DNA of 64,000 nucleotides from Paenibacillus beijingensis (GCF_000961095.1 NZ_CP011058.1:4677501-4741500), one strand, 5' to 3'. Shown: positions 42,840 to 52,177, counted from the stretch's first letter. The notes: generated from the letters alone by a model not told the origin. A program made the numbers and translations.

Positions 42840-43552
42840 GCCAGCCGTTCCGTACGGCGGCGGAATACCGGTCCAAATATATCGAAGGGCTTGTTCTCGC
42901 CTATTCCGAGGAACGGATCGTGCTGGAGTCCGCCATGCCGCTGCAAACGCTTGGAAACGCCGTGTTCGGGGGCGGGCTGGCGACAGTGAACCGGTTCGTC
43001 AACTGGAAGGTGCCCAGAAGCTACCGCGGCAACGATCCAAACGGTGACGCCGCAGAGGCGGTAAGGAGTTGGGGCTTCAATCCGAAACGAACGTCGGTGC
43101 TGCTGACGGCGGCCAAATTATCGCATGCTTCGGTGGAAGAGACGGCCGGCGACCGCTTCAGCCTGCTCATCTGCACGACCGCGGGGACAAGCAATGCGGC
43201 GCGAGCGGGCAGCGTCCGGACGCTTTTTCCCGCTTACGGCTACATGCCCGGTACGATCAATTCGTTTATTTATATCGACGGCGCCCTTACGCAAGCGGCG
43301 ATGATCAATGCTCTCATGACAGCCGTCGAAGCTAAGGCGGCAGCGCTTCAGGATGCAGGAATCAAGGATGCGGATACCGGCCTGACGGCAACCGGAACGA
43401 CGTCGGATGCCATCCTGCTCGGCGTAACCGGTTCGTCCGCTTACGGAGCGGTCCACGCTTATGCTGGAACGGCAACGACGATCGGCGGCGCCGTCGCGGA
43501 GGCCGTTTACCGGACGGTGCTGGAGGCGGTCATGACCCAGCATGAGCGGTAG
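42836..43552 (+). CDS. cbiZ: Adenosylcobinamide amidohydrolase CbiZ
   Basis: 238-residue CbiZ, the amidohydrolase that removes the aminopropanol (nucleotide loop) from adenosylcobinamide or pseudocobalamin to yield adenosylcobyric acid. The blocks VNRFVNWKVP, GFNPKRTSVLLTAA, CTTAGTSNAARAG and GTINSFIYIDG fit the family, and ATGTTSDAILLG is near the C-terminus. The GTG overlaps the cobQ stop by four bases (GTGA). In this operon it allows import of incomplete or foreign corrinoids and their remodelling with DMB by CobT/CobS. Last gene of the operon. Confidence 0.9.
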   Translation: MSQPFRTAAEYRSKYIEGLVLAYSEERIVLESAMPLQTLGNAVFGGGLATVNRFVNWKVPRSYRGNDPNGDAAEAVRSWGFNPKRTSVLLTAAKLSHASVEETAGDRFSLLICTTAGTSNAARAGSVRTLFPAYGYMPGTINSFIYIDGALTQAAMINALMTAVEAKAAALQDAGIKDADTGLTATGTTSDAILLGVTGSSAYGAVHAYAGTATTIGGAVAEAVYRTVLEAVMTQHER

Positions 43553-43703
43553 CCGCTGAAGCGGGTTCAAATAAACGGTAAATGGGTTGATTTTCCACCC
43601 GGCGGCTTGTATGCTTTCCGTGTAGGAACGGTTAACAAACGTTTTGCTCAACCTGGTTATTTCAACGCGCGGTGAAAATACGGGAGAGGGTGTGGATGAT
43701 ACG

Positions 43704-44612
43704 ATGAAGTACCGGACACTTGGAAAAACGGGTCTTAACGTCTCCGTTGTCGGCGTCGGAACGTGGCAGTTCGGCGGCGAATGGGGAATCGACTATACGC
43801 AGGAGGAAGTGGGATCCATATTGCGCCGGGCGAAGGAGCTCGGAATCAACCTGATCGATACGGCGGAATGCTATGGGCCGGATCATTTGTCGGAATCGCT
43901 CATCGGCGGCTATTTGAAGGAGGACCGGCGTGAAGACTGGATTCTCGCCACCAAGTTCGGACATCTGTTCACCCGCAATTTCGCAAGGGATAACCGCTGT
44001 TCGGCGGAAGATGTGATCAAGCAGCTGGACGAGTCGCTTCAAGCGCTGAAAACCGACTACGTCGATATTTACCAGTTCCACTCTCTCGGCAATGAATGGT
44101 TTGACAACGACGAGCTGTGGACGGCGCTGGACAAGCAGGTTGAGGCCGGAAAAATCCGTCATTTAGGCATTTCGATAGGTTCGAATGCGGATATCTATCA
44201 AACGTCGAAAGCGTCCGATGTTCGTGCCGGCGTCATCCAGGTCGTCTACAACCGCTTGGACCGGACTCCCGAGGAGAAGGTGCTGCCTTCCTGCCAGGAA
44301 CAAAATCTCGGCGTGCTCGCCCGCGTCCCGCTCGCCAGCGGCTTCTTGAGCGGCAAATACGATGCCTCCACCACGTTTCCCGACAACGATCACCGCTCCC
44401 TGGAAGGCCGTTTTCCGCAAGAGAGGCGGGAGAAGCTGCTGCGCGAAGTCGAGGAGATCAGGCGAAGCGAAGTACCGCCCGGCGTGCCGATGGCCGAGTG
44501 GGCGCTCGCCTGGTGCCTGAAGCATCCGGCCGTTACAAGCGTCATTCCGGGCTGCAAAAACCCGGCGCAGGTGGAATCGAACGCCCGGGCGGCCGATTTG
44601 CTCGAAGCTTAA
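43704..44612 (+). CDS. Aldo/keto reductase
   Basis: 302-residue aldo/keto reductase with the catalytic tetrad residues in LIDTAECYG (Asp, Tyr), ILATKFG (Lys) and YQFHS (His), plus the NADPH-binding end region SVIPGCKNPAQVE. It reduces aldehydes or ketones; substrate unknown. ATG 43704 gives MKYRTLGKTGLNVS, the family start, preceded by GGGAGAGGG; an upstream GTG at 43692 is less well placed. It stands alone after the cobalamin operon. A relative is encoded at 52178 on the other strand. Confidence 0.9.
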   Translation: MKYRTLGKTGLNVSVVGVGTWQFGGEWGIDYTQEEVGSILRRAKELGINLIDTAECYGPDHLSESLIGGYLKEDRREDWILATKFGHLFTRNFARDNRCSAEDVIKQLDESLQALKTDYVDIYQFHSLGNEWFDNDELWTALDKQVEAGKIRHLGISIGSNADIYQTSKASDVRAGVIQVVYNRLDRTPEEKVLPSCQEQNLGVLARVPLASGFLSGKYDASTTFPDNDHRSLEGRFPQERREKLLREVEEIRRSEVPPGVPMAEWALAWCLKHPAVTSVIPGCKNPAQVESNARAADLLEA

Positions 44613-44651
44613 GCGGCTTGAGCAAGGAACGCACTTTGTTAATCCTCGCTA

Positions 44652-44680
44652 TTGACAGAGATTTTCCGAGCATATATAAT
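44652..44680 (+). promoter_or_regulatory. Promoter of thrS
   Basis: A consensus sigma-A promoter: TTGACA (44652-44657), 17 bases, TATAAT (44675-44680), about 25 bases before the T-box leader. Confidence 0.85.
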
Positions 44681-44705
44681 TCAACCCAAGTTATACCAAT
44701 TAGGC

Positions 44706-44968
44706 CATGATCAAAGACACGACTTCATTATTCATGCTGCACAGAGAGAGGGGCGACAGCTGCAAGCTCCTTCAGTCATGACGATGAAGTTACCCCTTTG
44801 TAGCTGTGATGTGGAATCCGTATGTCTGCCCATACGGTAGTATTCGTCACCGGTTCATCCCCGTTAAAGGATGCCAAATGAGGGCCCCGATCTTTACATG
44901 GGGTCGAAATTAGGGTGGAACCACGAGTAAACAAGCACTCGTCCCTTTGCGGGATGCGTGCTTTTTTT
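44706..44968 (+). ncRNA. T-box leader of thrS (threonine)
   Basis: The 3' part carries the T-box AGGGTGGAACCACG (44912-44925), and the terminator GCACTCGTCCC/GGGATGCGTGC with a T-run ends at 44968. In stem I, ACTTCATTATTCATGCTG pairs with CAGTCATGACGATGAAGT and CAAAG with CTTTG; the 3' side between them contains ACC, a threonine codon, as specifier. The AGAGAGAGGGG segment is the distal part of stem I. Uncharged tRNA-Thr should favour read-through into thrS. Confidence 0.9.
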
Positions 44969-45017
44969 ATGCGCATTTCGCTTGACTTGATTTCAAAAAT
45001 CAGGAAGGTGAGCACGA

Positions 45018-46937
45018 TTGGCTATTCGAGTAACATTTCCAGACAGTGCCGTCAAACAGTTTGAAGCCGGAATTACAATTGAACAGATCGCAGGGTCGAT
45101 TTCCCCGGGTCTAAGGAAAAACGCTATTGCGGGTAAAATTAACGGAAAGTTGGCGGATGTTTATTCGCCGCTGCATGCCGATGCTGCGGTTGAGATCGTA
45201 ACGGTGGACAGCGCGGACGGCTTGGAAATTTATCGTCACAGCACAGCCCATTTGCTGGCGCAGGCACTTACGAGACTGTACGGGCAAGCAAACGTTAAAC
45301 TGGGGATTGGCCCCGTTATCGAAGACGGGTTCTACTACGATATCGATATGGAACAGTCGCTCACGCCCGAGGACTTGGTGAAGATCGAAAAAGAGATGGA
45401 GAACATTACCGTACAAAATTTGGCTATCCGCCGCAGGGAAGTAAGCCGGGAAGAGGCTCTGGCGATATTTACGGAACGGGATGATCACCTGAAGCTTGAA
45501 CTGATTCATGATCTGCCGGAAGATTCCGTTATCACTTTATACGATCAAGGTGAATTTTTTGACTTGTGCCGCGGGCCTCATCTGCCTTCCACCGGAAAAA
45601 TTAAAGCTTTCAAGCTGCTCAGCATTGCAGGGGCCTATTGGCGCGGCGATTCCAACAATAAGATGCTGCAGCGCATATACGGCACTGCTTTTCCGAAGCG
45701 GGCCCAACTCGATGAGCACTTGTTCCTGCTTGAGGAGGCAAAGAAACGCGATCATCGTAAACTTGGCAAAGAGCTCGAATTGTTTATGTTTTCTGAAGAA
45801 GCGCCTGGGATGCCGTTTTACCTGCAGAACGGTATGCTCATCCGCAATCAGCTTGAAAACTTTTCCCGCGAGCTGCAGATGCGGCAAAACTATGAGGAAG
45901 TCCGGACACCGTTAATGATGAACCAGCGGTTGTGGGAGCAGTCGGGGCACTGGGATCACTACAAGGAAAACATGTACTTTACCGATGTTGACGATACCAA
46001 GTTTGCGTTAAAACCGATGAACTGCCCGGGGCATATGATCATTTATAAAAACCGGCTTCATTCGTACCGGGAACTGCCGATCCGCATATCGGAGTTCGGG
46101 CAGGTTCACCGTCATGAATTTTCAGGCGCTCTGAACGGCATGATGCGGGTGCGGACGTTTTGTCAGGACGATGCTCATATTTTTGTCCGCCCGGATCAGA
46201 TTGAGGAAGAAATTAGCCGTGTGATCGCTTTAATTGACGAGATCTATGAAGTGTTCGGCTTCGAATATACCATTGAGCTGTCGACTCGGCCAGACGATTC
46301 CATGGGTTCGGAATTGCTGTGGAGCAAGGCCGAATCAGCCTTGCAAAATGTGCTGGACAGCCGCGGTATTTATTACCGGATCAACAAAGGGGACGGGGCG
46401 TTTTATGGTCCCAAGATCGACTTCCATATACTGGACGCCCTTAAACGGAGCTGGCAATGCGCAACGATCCAGCTTGACTTTCAGATGCCGGAGAAGTTTG
46501 AGCTCTCCTATATCGGTGAAGACAATCAAAAGCATCGTCCGGTTGTCATTCACCGGGCTGTATACGGCTCCGTCGATCGTTTTATTGGAATTTTGACGGA
46601 ACATTACAGCGGACAATTCCCCGTATGGCTTTCACCCATACAAGTTAAACTATTGCCGGTATCGGATCACTATATCGACTATGCTTGCGAAGTGAAAAGC
46701 ATTTTAAGCGGACACGGTATTCGAGCGGACGTTGATGCACGCAGCGAAAAGCTTGGCTACAAAATACGGGAAGCGCAGTTATCCAAAGTGCCGTACATGC
46801 TCGTGCTGGGCGAAAATGAAAAAACGAACCGATCTGTTTCCGTTCGTAAACGGGAGGAAGGAGATCTCGGAACGAGTGAGGTTCAAGCGTTTGTAGATCG
46901 CATTATCGAGGAAATTCAACTGAAAGTATTAAATTAG
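45018..46937 (+). CDS. thrS: Threonyl-tRNA synthetase
   Basis: 639 residues: TGS domain at about 1-64, the editing (SAD) domain with HSTAHLLAQAL, then the class II catalytic core (MNCPGHM with a zinc-binding Cys, QVHRHEFSGALNGMMRVR) and the anticodon-binding domain. The TTG start follows GGAAGGTGAG. Bacillus has two such enzymes, ThrS and the starvation-induced ThrZ; a single T-box leader fits either, and I cannot tell whether a second copy exists elsewhere. A strong terminator follows. Confidence 0.95.
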   Translation: MAIRVTFPDSAVKQFEAGITIEQIAGSISPGLRKNAIAGKINGKLADVYSPLHADAAVEIVTVDSADGLEIYRHSTAHLLAQALTRLYGQANVKLGIGPVIEDGFYYDIDMEQSLTPEDLVKIEKEMENITVQNLAIRRREVSREEALAIFTERDDHLKLELIHDLPEDSVITLYDQGEFFDLCRGPHLPSTGKIKAFKLLSIAGAYWRGDSNNKMLQRIYGTAFPKRAQLDEHLFLLEEAKKRDHRKLGKELELFMFSEEAPGMPFYLQNGMLIRNQLENFSRELQMRQNYEEVRTPLMMNQRLWEQSGHWDHYKENMYFTDVDDTKFALKPMNCPGHMIIYKNRLHSYRELPIRISEFGQVHRHEFSGALNGMMRVRTFCQDDAHIFVRPDQIEEEISRVIALIDEIYEVFGFEYTIELSTRPDDSMGSELLWSKAESALQNVLDSRGIYYRINKGDGAFYGPKIDFHILDALKRSWQCATIQLDFQMPEKFELSYIGEDNQKHRPVVIHRAVYGSVDRFIGILTEHYSGQFPVWLSPIQVKLLPVSDHYIDYACEVKSILSGHGIRADVDARSEKLGYKIREAQLSKVPYMLVLGENEKTNRSVSVRKREEGDLGTSEVQAFVDRIIEEIQLKVLN

Positions 46938-46977
46938 CGCCATACTGGCAGAGCTGCCGGTGTTGTGCCGGAATGTT

Positions 46978-47022
46978 GAGGACGTAGCCCCAGCTAATTC
47001 GCGGGGGAGACGTCCTCGTTTT
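46978..47022 (+). terminator. Intrinsic terminator after thrS
   Basis: GAGGACGT (46978-46985) pairs with ACGTCCTC (47010-47017), with an inner CCCC/GGGG stem, then GTTTT. Confidence 0.8.
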
Positions 47023-47165
47023 ACGAAAGCAATTATTAAAGAACCATTACTGTGATAATATGGGATTAATACAAAGGCTCAATACCGAAATCAGTATTTG
47101 ATGATAACAGATTGCGATCGGACTGTAACTGGAATAAGGCTAGCCCATTACAGGGAGGAATATCT

Positions 47166-47762
47166 GTGGCAAATGACAATCATGCTCGTGAAGCAGCGTT
47201 CGCGACGAGAAAAATTGTAGCAGGACTTTTCATGTCGCTGGATGGGGTGGTGGACTCGCCCGCAAACTCGCCCCACAAGTGGATCAACGAACAATTAATG
47301 ACCCAGATTGCCGCCGGCATCGCGCAGGCGGACGCCGTCCTGCTGGGTCCGGGTACGTACCGGCTGTTGGCTCAGTTTTGGCAGCACCAGAGCAACGACG
47401 TACCAATGGCTAATTTCCTGAACAATTCAACCAAGTATGTGGTGTCAAATACGGTGGACACGCTCGAGTGGCAGCCGGCGGCCCTGATCAAGGGCAATGT
47501 TGCCGAGGAGATCGCGAAGCTCAAGCTGCAGCCCGGCAAGAACATCCAGATCCCCGGCAGCCCCAGTTTGGTGAGGTCGCTGCTGCGCGATGGTCTGCTC
47601 GATGAGCTCAGCCTTAATATTTGTCCGGTCGTGGCAGGCTCCGGAATGCGCCTCTTCGACAATATAAACGATCAAGTGAACCTCGAACTCGCAGACTCGA
47701 AAATCTACAGTAACGGTGTGTTAGGGGTCACGTACCGGCCGGTGCGATCCGTCGACAAGTAG
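47166..47762 (+). CDS. Dihydrofolate reductase family protein (RibD C-terminal-like)
   Basis: 198-residue protein of the RibD_C/dihydrofolate-reductase-like family, with KIVAGLFMSLDGVVDSP, ADAVLLGPGTYRLL, IPGSPSLVRSLLRDGLLDEL and PVVAGSGMRLF. Such stand-alone proteins are probably NADPH-dependent reductases of unknown substrate; it is not a folate DHFR proper. The GTG at 47166 follows AGGGAGGAAT. The final Lys and stop codons fall inside the terminal repeat of a dispersed element, so the C-terminus may have been altered by insertion. Confidence 0.85.
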   Translation: MANDNHAREAAFATRKIVAGLFMSLDGVVDSPANSPHKWINEQLMTQIAAGIAQADAVLLGPGTYRLLAQFWQHQSNDVPMANFLNNSTKYVVSNTVDTLEWQPAALIKGNVAEEIAKLKLQPGKNIQIPGSPSLVRSLLRDGLLDELSLNICPVVAGSGMRLFDNINDQVNLELADSKIYSNGVLGVTYRPVRSVDK

Positions 47763-47886
47763 AACGATCCTGAAAAACCGTTACCATTACGGGTTGTTCT
47801 AGGATATCCAAACGGGCTCATAAATGCAAAATAAGAACTACTTCAGTTCCGTTCGATCATCGGAAGGTTTTTCGGATCGATCTACT
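47757..47886. repeat. 130-bp internally deleted copy of the 24-kb palindromic repeat, inverted
   Basis: Read on the minus strand it follows the 264-bp element at 24284 from its left end through CTTATTTTGCATTTATGAGC and TTTGGATAT, then jumps to GTAATGGTAACGG at the right end. The terminal inverted repeats (AAGTAGAACGATCCTGAAAA against AGTAGATCGATCCGAAAA) are even better matched than in the long copy. Confidence 0.75.
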
Positions 47887-47936
47887 CGGCACCATGCTCC
47901 GCTCCTGCATACAACCGTTCGCCGATAACCAACCGG

Positions 47937-48300
47937 CTAATCGCGGAAGCCCCCGTCGGAGTGGATGATTTGTCCTGTAATCCATGCCGCATCTTCCTTT
48001 ATCCTGGCCGGATATCATATTGATGATCCGCCTGCCTGAAGGGTTATTGAAACGCCGCGCAAACTGGGCGCTGAGCAGGCACGCGGCGCGCACATTTACC
48101 GCATAATGGGCGTTCTGAAGCTTGCATCCAAGTTTTCATATCCGTCATGGGTTGAATGGGTTGCATTGTTGACTAAACTAAAATTCCATACCCGCTGCAC
48201 GGACGCCTTCAAGCTGCAACAGCTCCACAAGACGCCCCGGCCAATCCCGGTCCTCGCCCCATTCCATCGCCCATTGTTTAACCTGCTTATCCCATACCTC
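47937..48300 (-). pseudogene. Decayed short-chain dehydrogenase
   Basis: Minus-strand fragments of one SDR in order but in different frames: an early segment with GEDRDWPGRLVELLQLEGVR, then LVNNATHSTHDGYENLDAS, then HYAVNVRAACLLSAQFARRF with RRIINMISGQ, and finally DAAWITGQIIHSDGGF and a stop at 47937. The catalytic YxxxK region and most of the middle are deleted, and at least two frameshifts are present. No function can remain. Confidence 0.65.
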
Positions 48301-48500
48301 CCTAACTAGATCACAATGATTGAGGAGGGAAGAGGGCGAAAATGAGTAGTGTCCCGAAACATTCCCGATTGCCCGGGATTCTCTCACCATGACGACGGGA
48401 CCGTGTACTTGATATTCTTGTGAAGGATTCCGATGCAGGGGAATTGCCGATTAGCTGATTAGCTGCCGGGTATTCAATCATGAAATTGGAGGGTTATCGG

Positions 48501-49055
48501 ATGAAGATGGAACAGATTACAAGGGGGCTGGCATTAACGGCGCTCTTGGGCGGTATCGCTCGGATCGGGATGGCGCCGAGCGCAGTCATTTGGGGAACCG
48601 ACAGCCAGCAGGAACTCTATTTCGGATTCGTCGCTTGCTTGTTGATGGGGGTCGGTATTTTCGGCGTGTATCTGTACGAGGCGCATCGGCTTGGAATGAT
48701 CGGGTTTCTATCGGTGCTTCTCATCTCGCTCAGCAGTACGCTGACGGCCGGATTAGTATGGTCAACAATGCTGGGGGTATCGGCAAGCAGCAGCGACTTT
48801 ATCGCACCGATGCAAAATATCAACTCGCTTATGGCGCTGATTGGGATGCTCGGATTTTGCATTTTGACGTTACGAGCACGAATTTATCCGATTTGGACCG
48901 TTGTGCTCTTCTTGCTCTTCCCTGTGATATCCTTCATCCCGGTCGTGACAGATTGGGCAACCGTAGCATGGGGGCTCAGCTACATTGGCTTCGGCTATTA
49001 TGTCCTGGCGAACAAGACGGTTAAAAATAGTTCCTATTTTGAGGCTTCGGTATAG
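48501..49055 (+). CDS. Integral membrane protein, unknown
   Basis: 184 residues with about six hydrophobic segments and few charged residues; the layout resembles DUF4386-type small membrane proteins, but I cannot assign it with confidence. The ATG at 48501 has TTGGAGGGT at good distance; an in-frame ATG at 48480 overlaps this site. It lies about 90 bases upstream of a histidine kinase gene on the same strand and could be cotranscribed with it, possibly as a membrane partner; that is inference. Confidence 0.7.
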   Translation: MKMEQITRGLALTALLGGIARIGMAPSAVIWGTDSQQELYFGFVACLLMGVGIFGVYLYEAHRLGMIGFLSVLLISLSSTLTAGLVWSTMLGVSASSSDFIAPMQNINSLMALIGMLGFCILTLRARIYPIWTVVLFLLFPVISFIPVVTDWATVAWGLSYIGFGYYVLANKTVKNSSYFEASV

Positions 49056-49144
49056 CTGGCGGTTTGCTGTATGATAACTGAAGACGGCTTCGACGATTCC
49101 AGCTATAATTACAGATACAATAGCCGATGGAAGCTGGGGAAAGG

Positions 49145-51205
49145 ATGATGAGTCGCCGTTTTCTGTTATTTTCCGTAACCATTGTTTGGTGGCTGGTTCT
49201 TGGATTGGCCTTGGCTGTCTTTGCCGTGTCCAAATGGGAAGGGTACGCTTCTCTCCAGATTGCATGCGAACAGCCGCTGCACTGCGAGAACCCGATGCGC
49301 TTAACTGAACATGCCGCGAATGATTTGGCCGCATACGGCATCACTGCTTCATTGTACAGCGCCTTGCTTATCATTTTCATGAGCATATCCAATCTCTCTT
49401 ATTTTTCAGTGGCTGTTCTATTATACCATTATGGAAGACGGGATCCCTTCTGTCTGGCAGCGTCAATATTCCTGATCATAACGGGCACGATCTTCTGTAC
49501 GGATCCGCTGGCGCTGCAGCAATCGCCGGTGCTGCTGTTTACATTCCACGCGATGGACGCGGCAGGATCCTTCTATCTGCCATTTTTATTCCTGTTTCCT
49601 GACGGGCGCTTCACCCCCAAATGGACGCTGATTCCGTCCGCGATTTGGGTGGGTGCCCAGTCGTACCGGTTTATTGTTCCGGAACATTGGGCGCAGCTGA
49701 ATTGGGATCCCGTCTTTATGACGGTACTCCTATTGTCGACTCACGGTCCGTTCCTGCTCTCGCTCCGTGATCGAATGCGTCATACGATAACCGTCAAAGA
49801 ACGACGGAACCTCAAGTGGTTCGCGATCAGTCTGCTGTGCTACGTCTTCGGCGGACTGCTGTTAGTGCTTCCTTATTTGCTGCAGGATGGGCTTGTGCAG
49901 CTCGTCGTGCAGGTGATATTTTTTGCAGCGTTGATGTTCTGGCCGGTCGCAATCGGAATCGGCGTGCTCGAGCACCGCCTTCAGAAATCAACTGTCGCGC
50001 TGCATCGCACGATCGTTTTTACAACACTGAGCTTTTTGATCACGCTGCTCTATGCTTTTTCGGTGGGCGGGTTCAGCATTCTGCTGCGGGGAGACAATGT
50101 TCTGGTCTCGCTTTTGGCCAGCGGCGTTATCGCCGTCCTCTTTCATCCGATTCATCTCGGTCTGCAGAGAGGCATCAATCGACTCGTTTATGGAGATCCG
50201 GAAAACCCATACCTGCCTTTGACGCGAATGATCGCTCAGGTGGAAACGATCGGGCGGGCGCAATCGGTTTGGACGGATATCGTGATCGGAATTGCGCAAG
50301 CACTTTCCCTCACTTACGCGTGTCTCTACACCGGGACCGGCGCCGAAAAGAAAGTCGCCGAATTTGGAGACCCGCACGAAATGAGCACGAAAGTGCCGCT
50401 TGAATGGGAAGGAAAGAACGTTGGAGCATTGGTCATCCATGCCGCGGAGTCGCTTAACAAAATGTCGATTGAACGGCTTGAGCTGCTGCATCATCTGATC
50501 CGTCAGATCAGCTTCGCCCTTTATGCGGAGCGGCTGAACGAACAGCTGAGGGAGTCCAAGGAGAGGCTTGTTCATACCCGCGAAGAGGAACGCCGCAGGC
50601 TGCGCCGCGACCTGCATGACGGACTGGGCGCTCACTTGGCGAGTATTCTGTTGAAAACCGAGGTAATCGCGGATCGCATGGAAAACAACACGTCCCTGCA
50701 GCGGCTCGTTACGGACGTTCAGGAAGGCATCGAGTCGGCAATCGCGGATATTCGTTCGCTCGTCTATGCGCTTAGGCCGCCGGTATTGGATGAGTTCGGA
50801 CTGCTGTTTGCTTTGCAGGAGCTTGCTTTGCGGTTCTCGGAGGGTGGCAAAGAAGTGCGGATTATTGCCGCGCAGCCGCTGCCTCCCTTAAGCGCAGCGA
50901 CAGAGGTAGCGATGTACCGGATTGTTCAGGAGGCAATTACCAATTCTTTCAGACATGGAGGGGCATCGCGTTGTCAGGTGGAATTGATGTCTTCAGATGG
51001 ACTCCGCCTCACAATTGCGGACAACGGGAAAGGATTCGAAAGCCCTGTTTCCCCCGGTGTCGGGATCAGATCGATGAAAGAACGGGCGGAGGAACTCGGA
51101 GGATGCTGCCAAATCAATTCCACCGGACAAGGGACAACGGTTCAAGTGATGATTCCGGCAGCAAAGGAGGCGGCGGGCAATGGAGCGGACAGCTCAGGAA
51201 ATTGA
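49145..51205 (+). CDS. Multi-spanning sensor histidine kinase (ComP/DegS type, HisKA_3)
   Basis: About 686 residues. The N-terminal 330 residues hold some eight to ten membrane segments with an extracytoplasmic loop early on (with Cys residues near HCENP), a layout like ComP. LFPDGRF in the membrane part recalls ComP-like sensors. A GAF-like stretch follows; then the HisKA_3 dimerisation helix with the phospho-His in RRRLRRDLHDGLGAHLA; then the HATPase domain with DNGKGF and GVGIRSMKERAEELGG. Of two adjacent ATGs (49145, 49148) either may start. It overlaps the response regulator gene by 26 bases. The signal is unknown; no ComX/ComQ-like pheromone gene is adjacent. Confidence 0.88.
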   Translation: MMSRRFLLFSVTIVWWLVLGLALAVFAVSKWEGYASLQIACEQPLHCENPMRLTEHAANDLAAYGITASLYSALLIIFMSISNLSYFSVAVLLYHYGRRDPFCLAASIFLIITGTIFCTDPLALQQSPVLLFTFHAMDAAGSFYLPFLFLFPDGRFTPKWTLIPSAIWVGAQSYRFIVPEHWAQLNWDPVFMTVLLLSTHGPFLLSLRDRMRHTITVKERRNLKWFAISLLCYVFGGLLLVLPYLLQDGLVQLVVQVIFFAALMFWPVAIGIGVLEHRLQKSTVALHRTIVFTTLSFLITLLYAFSVGGFSILLRGDNVLVSLLASGVIAVLFHPIHLGLQRGINRLVYGDPENPYLPLTRMIAQVETIGRAQSVWTDIVIGIAQALSLTYACLYTGTGAEKKVAEFGDPHEMSTKVPLEWEGKNVGALVIHAAESLNKMSIERLELLHHLIRQISFALYAERLNEQLRESKERLVHTREEERRRLRRDLHDGLGAHLASILLKTEVIADRMENNTSLQRLVTDVQEGIESAIADIRSLVYALRPPVLDEFGLLFALQELALRFSEGGKEVRIIAAQPLPPLSAATEVAMYRIVQEAITNSFRHGGASRCQVELMSSDGLRLTIADNGKGFESPVSPGVGIRSMKERAEELGGCCQINSTGQGTTVQVMIPAAKEAAGNGADSSGN

Positions 51206-51845
51206 AGAGATGATCCGGATTTTGGTCGTCGACGACCATCCCGTTTTCCGGGAAGGACTGCTGTCGATTCTGGCCAGTGTAAAAGATTTTGAGTTCGCGG
51301 GAGAGGCGGCTACGGGCGCCGAAGCGATCGATATGGCAGAGGAGCAGCAGCCGGATATCGTGCTGATGGATATAGATCTTCCGGACTGCAGCGGTATCGA
51401 ATCGATGCGCGAGATTCTGCGAATGAGCCCGCATATTGGAGTCATCATGTTAAGTATGATCGATGACGACGCTTCGATTTTCTCCGCCATGCGGGCGGGT
51501 GCTCGCGGTTATTTGCTGAAGGGAGCCCGAAAACGGGAAATCGTAAGAGCGGTATATGCGGCAGCCGACGGTGAAGCGATATTCAGCCCGGCGATTGCCA
51601 AACGGATGATCTATTATTTCGATTCGCAGCAGCATAGCGCACGGATTGATCTATTCCCGGAGCTGACGGCAAGGGAAAAAGAGGTTCTTGCTCTTCTCGC
51701 AAAGGGAAACAGCAATTCCGAGATCGGCACTCTGCTCGGACTGCGTCCGAAGACGGTCCGGAACCATATTTCGAACATCCTGAATAAATTACAGGTGACG
51801 GATCGATCCAAGGCGATCATATTGGCCAGAGAGTCCGGTCTGTAA
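51180..51845 (+). CDS. NarL/FixJ-family response regulator
   Basis: 221 residues: receiver domain with VVDDHPVFREGL at 17-28, phosphoacceptor Asp64 (VLMDIDLPD) and Lys in YLLKG, then a LuxR-type HTH (LTAREKEVLALLAKGNSNSEI). It pairs with the kinase encoded just before. AAAGGAGG inside the kinase gene precedes ATG 51180; the later ATG at 51210, giving MIRILVVDD, is an alternative. Target genes are unknown. Likely outputs include its own operon or the nearby membrane protein gene, but no repeated operator was found. Confidence 0.92.
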   Translation: MERTAQEIEEMIRILVVDDHPVFREGLLSILASVKDFEFAGEAATGAEAIDMAEEQQPDIVLMDIDLPDCSGIESMREILRMSPHIGVIMLSMIDDDASIFSAMRAGARGYLLKGARKREIVRAVYAAADGEAIFSPAIAKRMIYYFDSQQHSARIDLFPELTAREKEVLALLAKGNSNSEIGTLLGLRPKTVRNHISNILNKLQVTDRSKAIILARESGL

Positions 51846-52000
51846 AGCCGTTTAAAAGGAAAATGCGATGAACGTGCATTCGATTCAAGCTTGAATGTTG
51901 GACTGCTCCTTTATATGAGCAACAAGGGGATTCTCGTCATCAGCCATGAGCGGCATTTCATATATCGGTTGTGTTCGAACAGGAAGTGATGGAAATCACG

Positions 52001-52031
52001 AAAAAAGAGACCTTGCAAGGTCTCTTTTTTC
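52001..52031. terminator. Bidirectional terminator after the response regulator gene
   Basis: AAAAAAGAGACCTT pairs perfectly with AAGGTCTCTTTTTT. It separates this operon from the convergent aldo/keto reductase gene. Confidence 0.85.
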
Positions 52032-52177
52032 GGAGAATCTCGTCCTCCAGCCAGAGTGTCGAGCAGCTCGCTTACTCGAGCTTGTCAGTAAACCGTGATC
52101 TCTCTCGGCGCACTGCGGCACTCTAATGTTCATCCATTCCGCGGCACAATCTGCCGGCGCGAGAATTGCTCGAAGCG

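Noticed and set aside
44706..44968. Ultrashort stem-I T-box
   Set aside because: At first stem I seemed short, but pairing ACTTCATTATTCATGCTG with CAGTCATGACGATGAAGT extends it to normal size.
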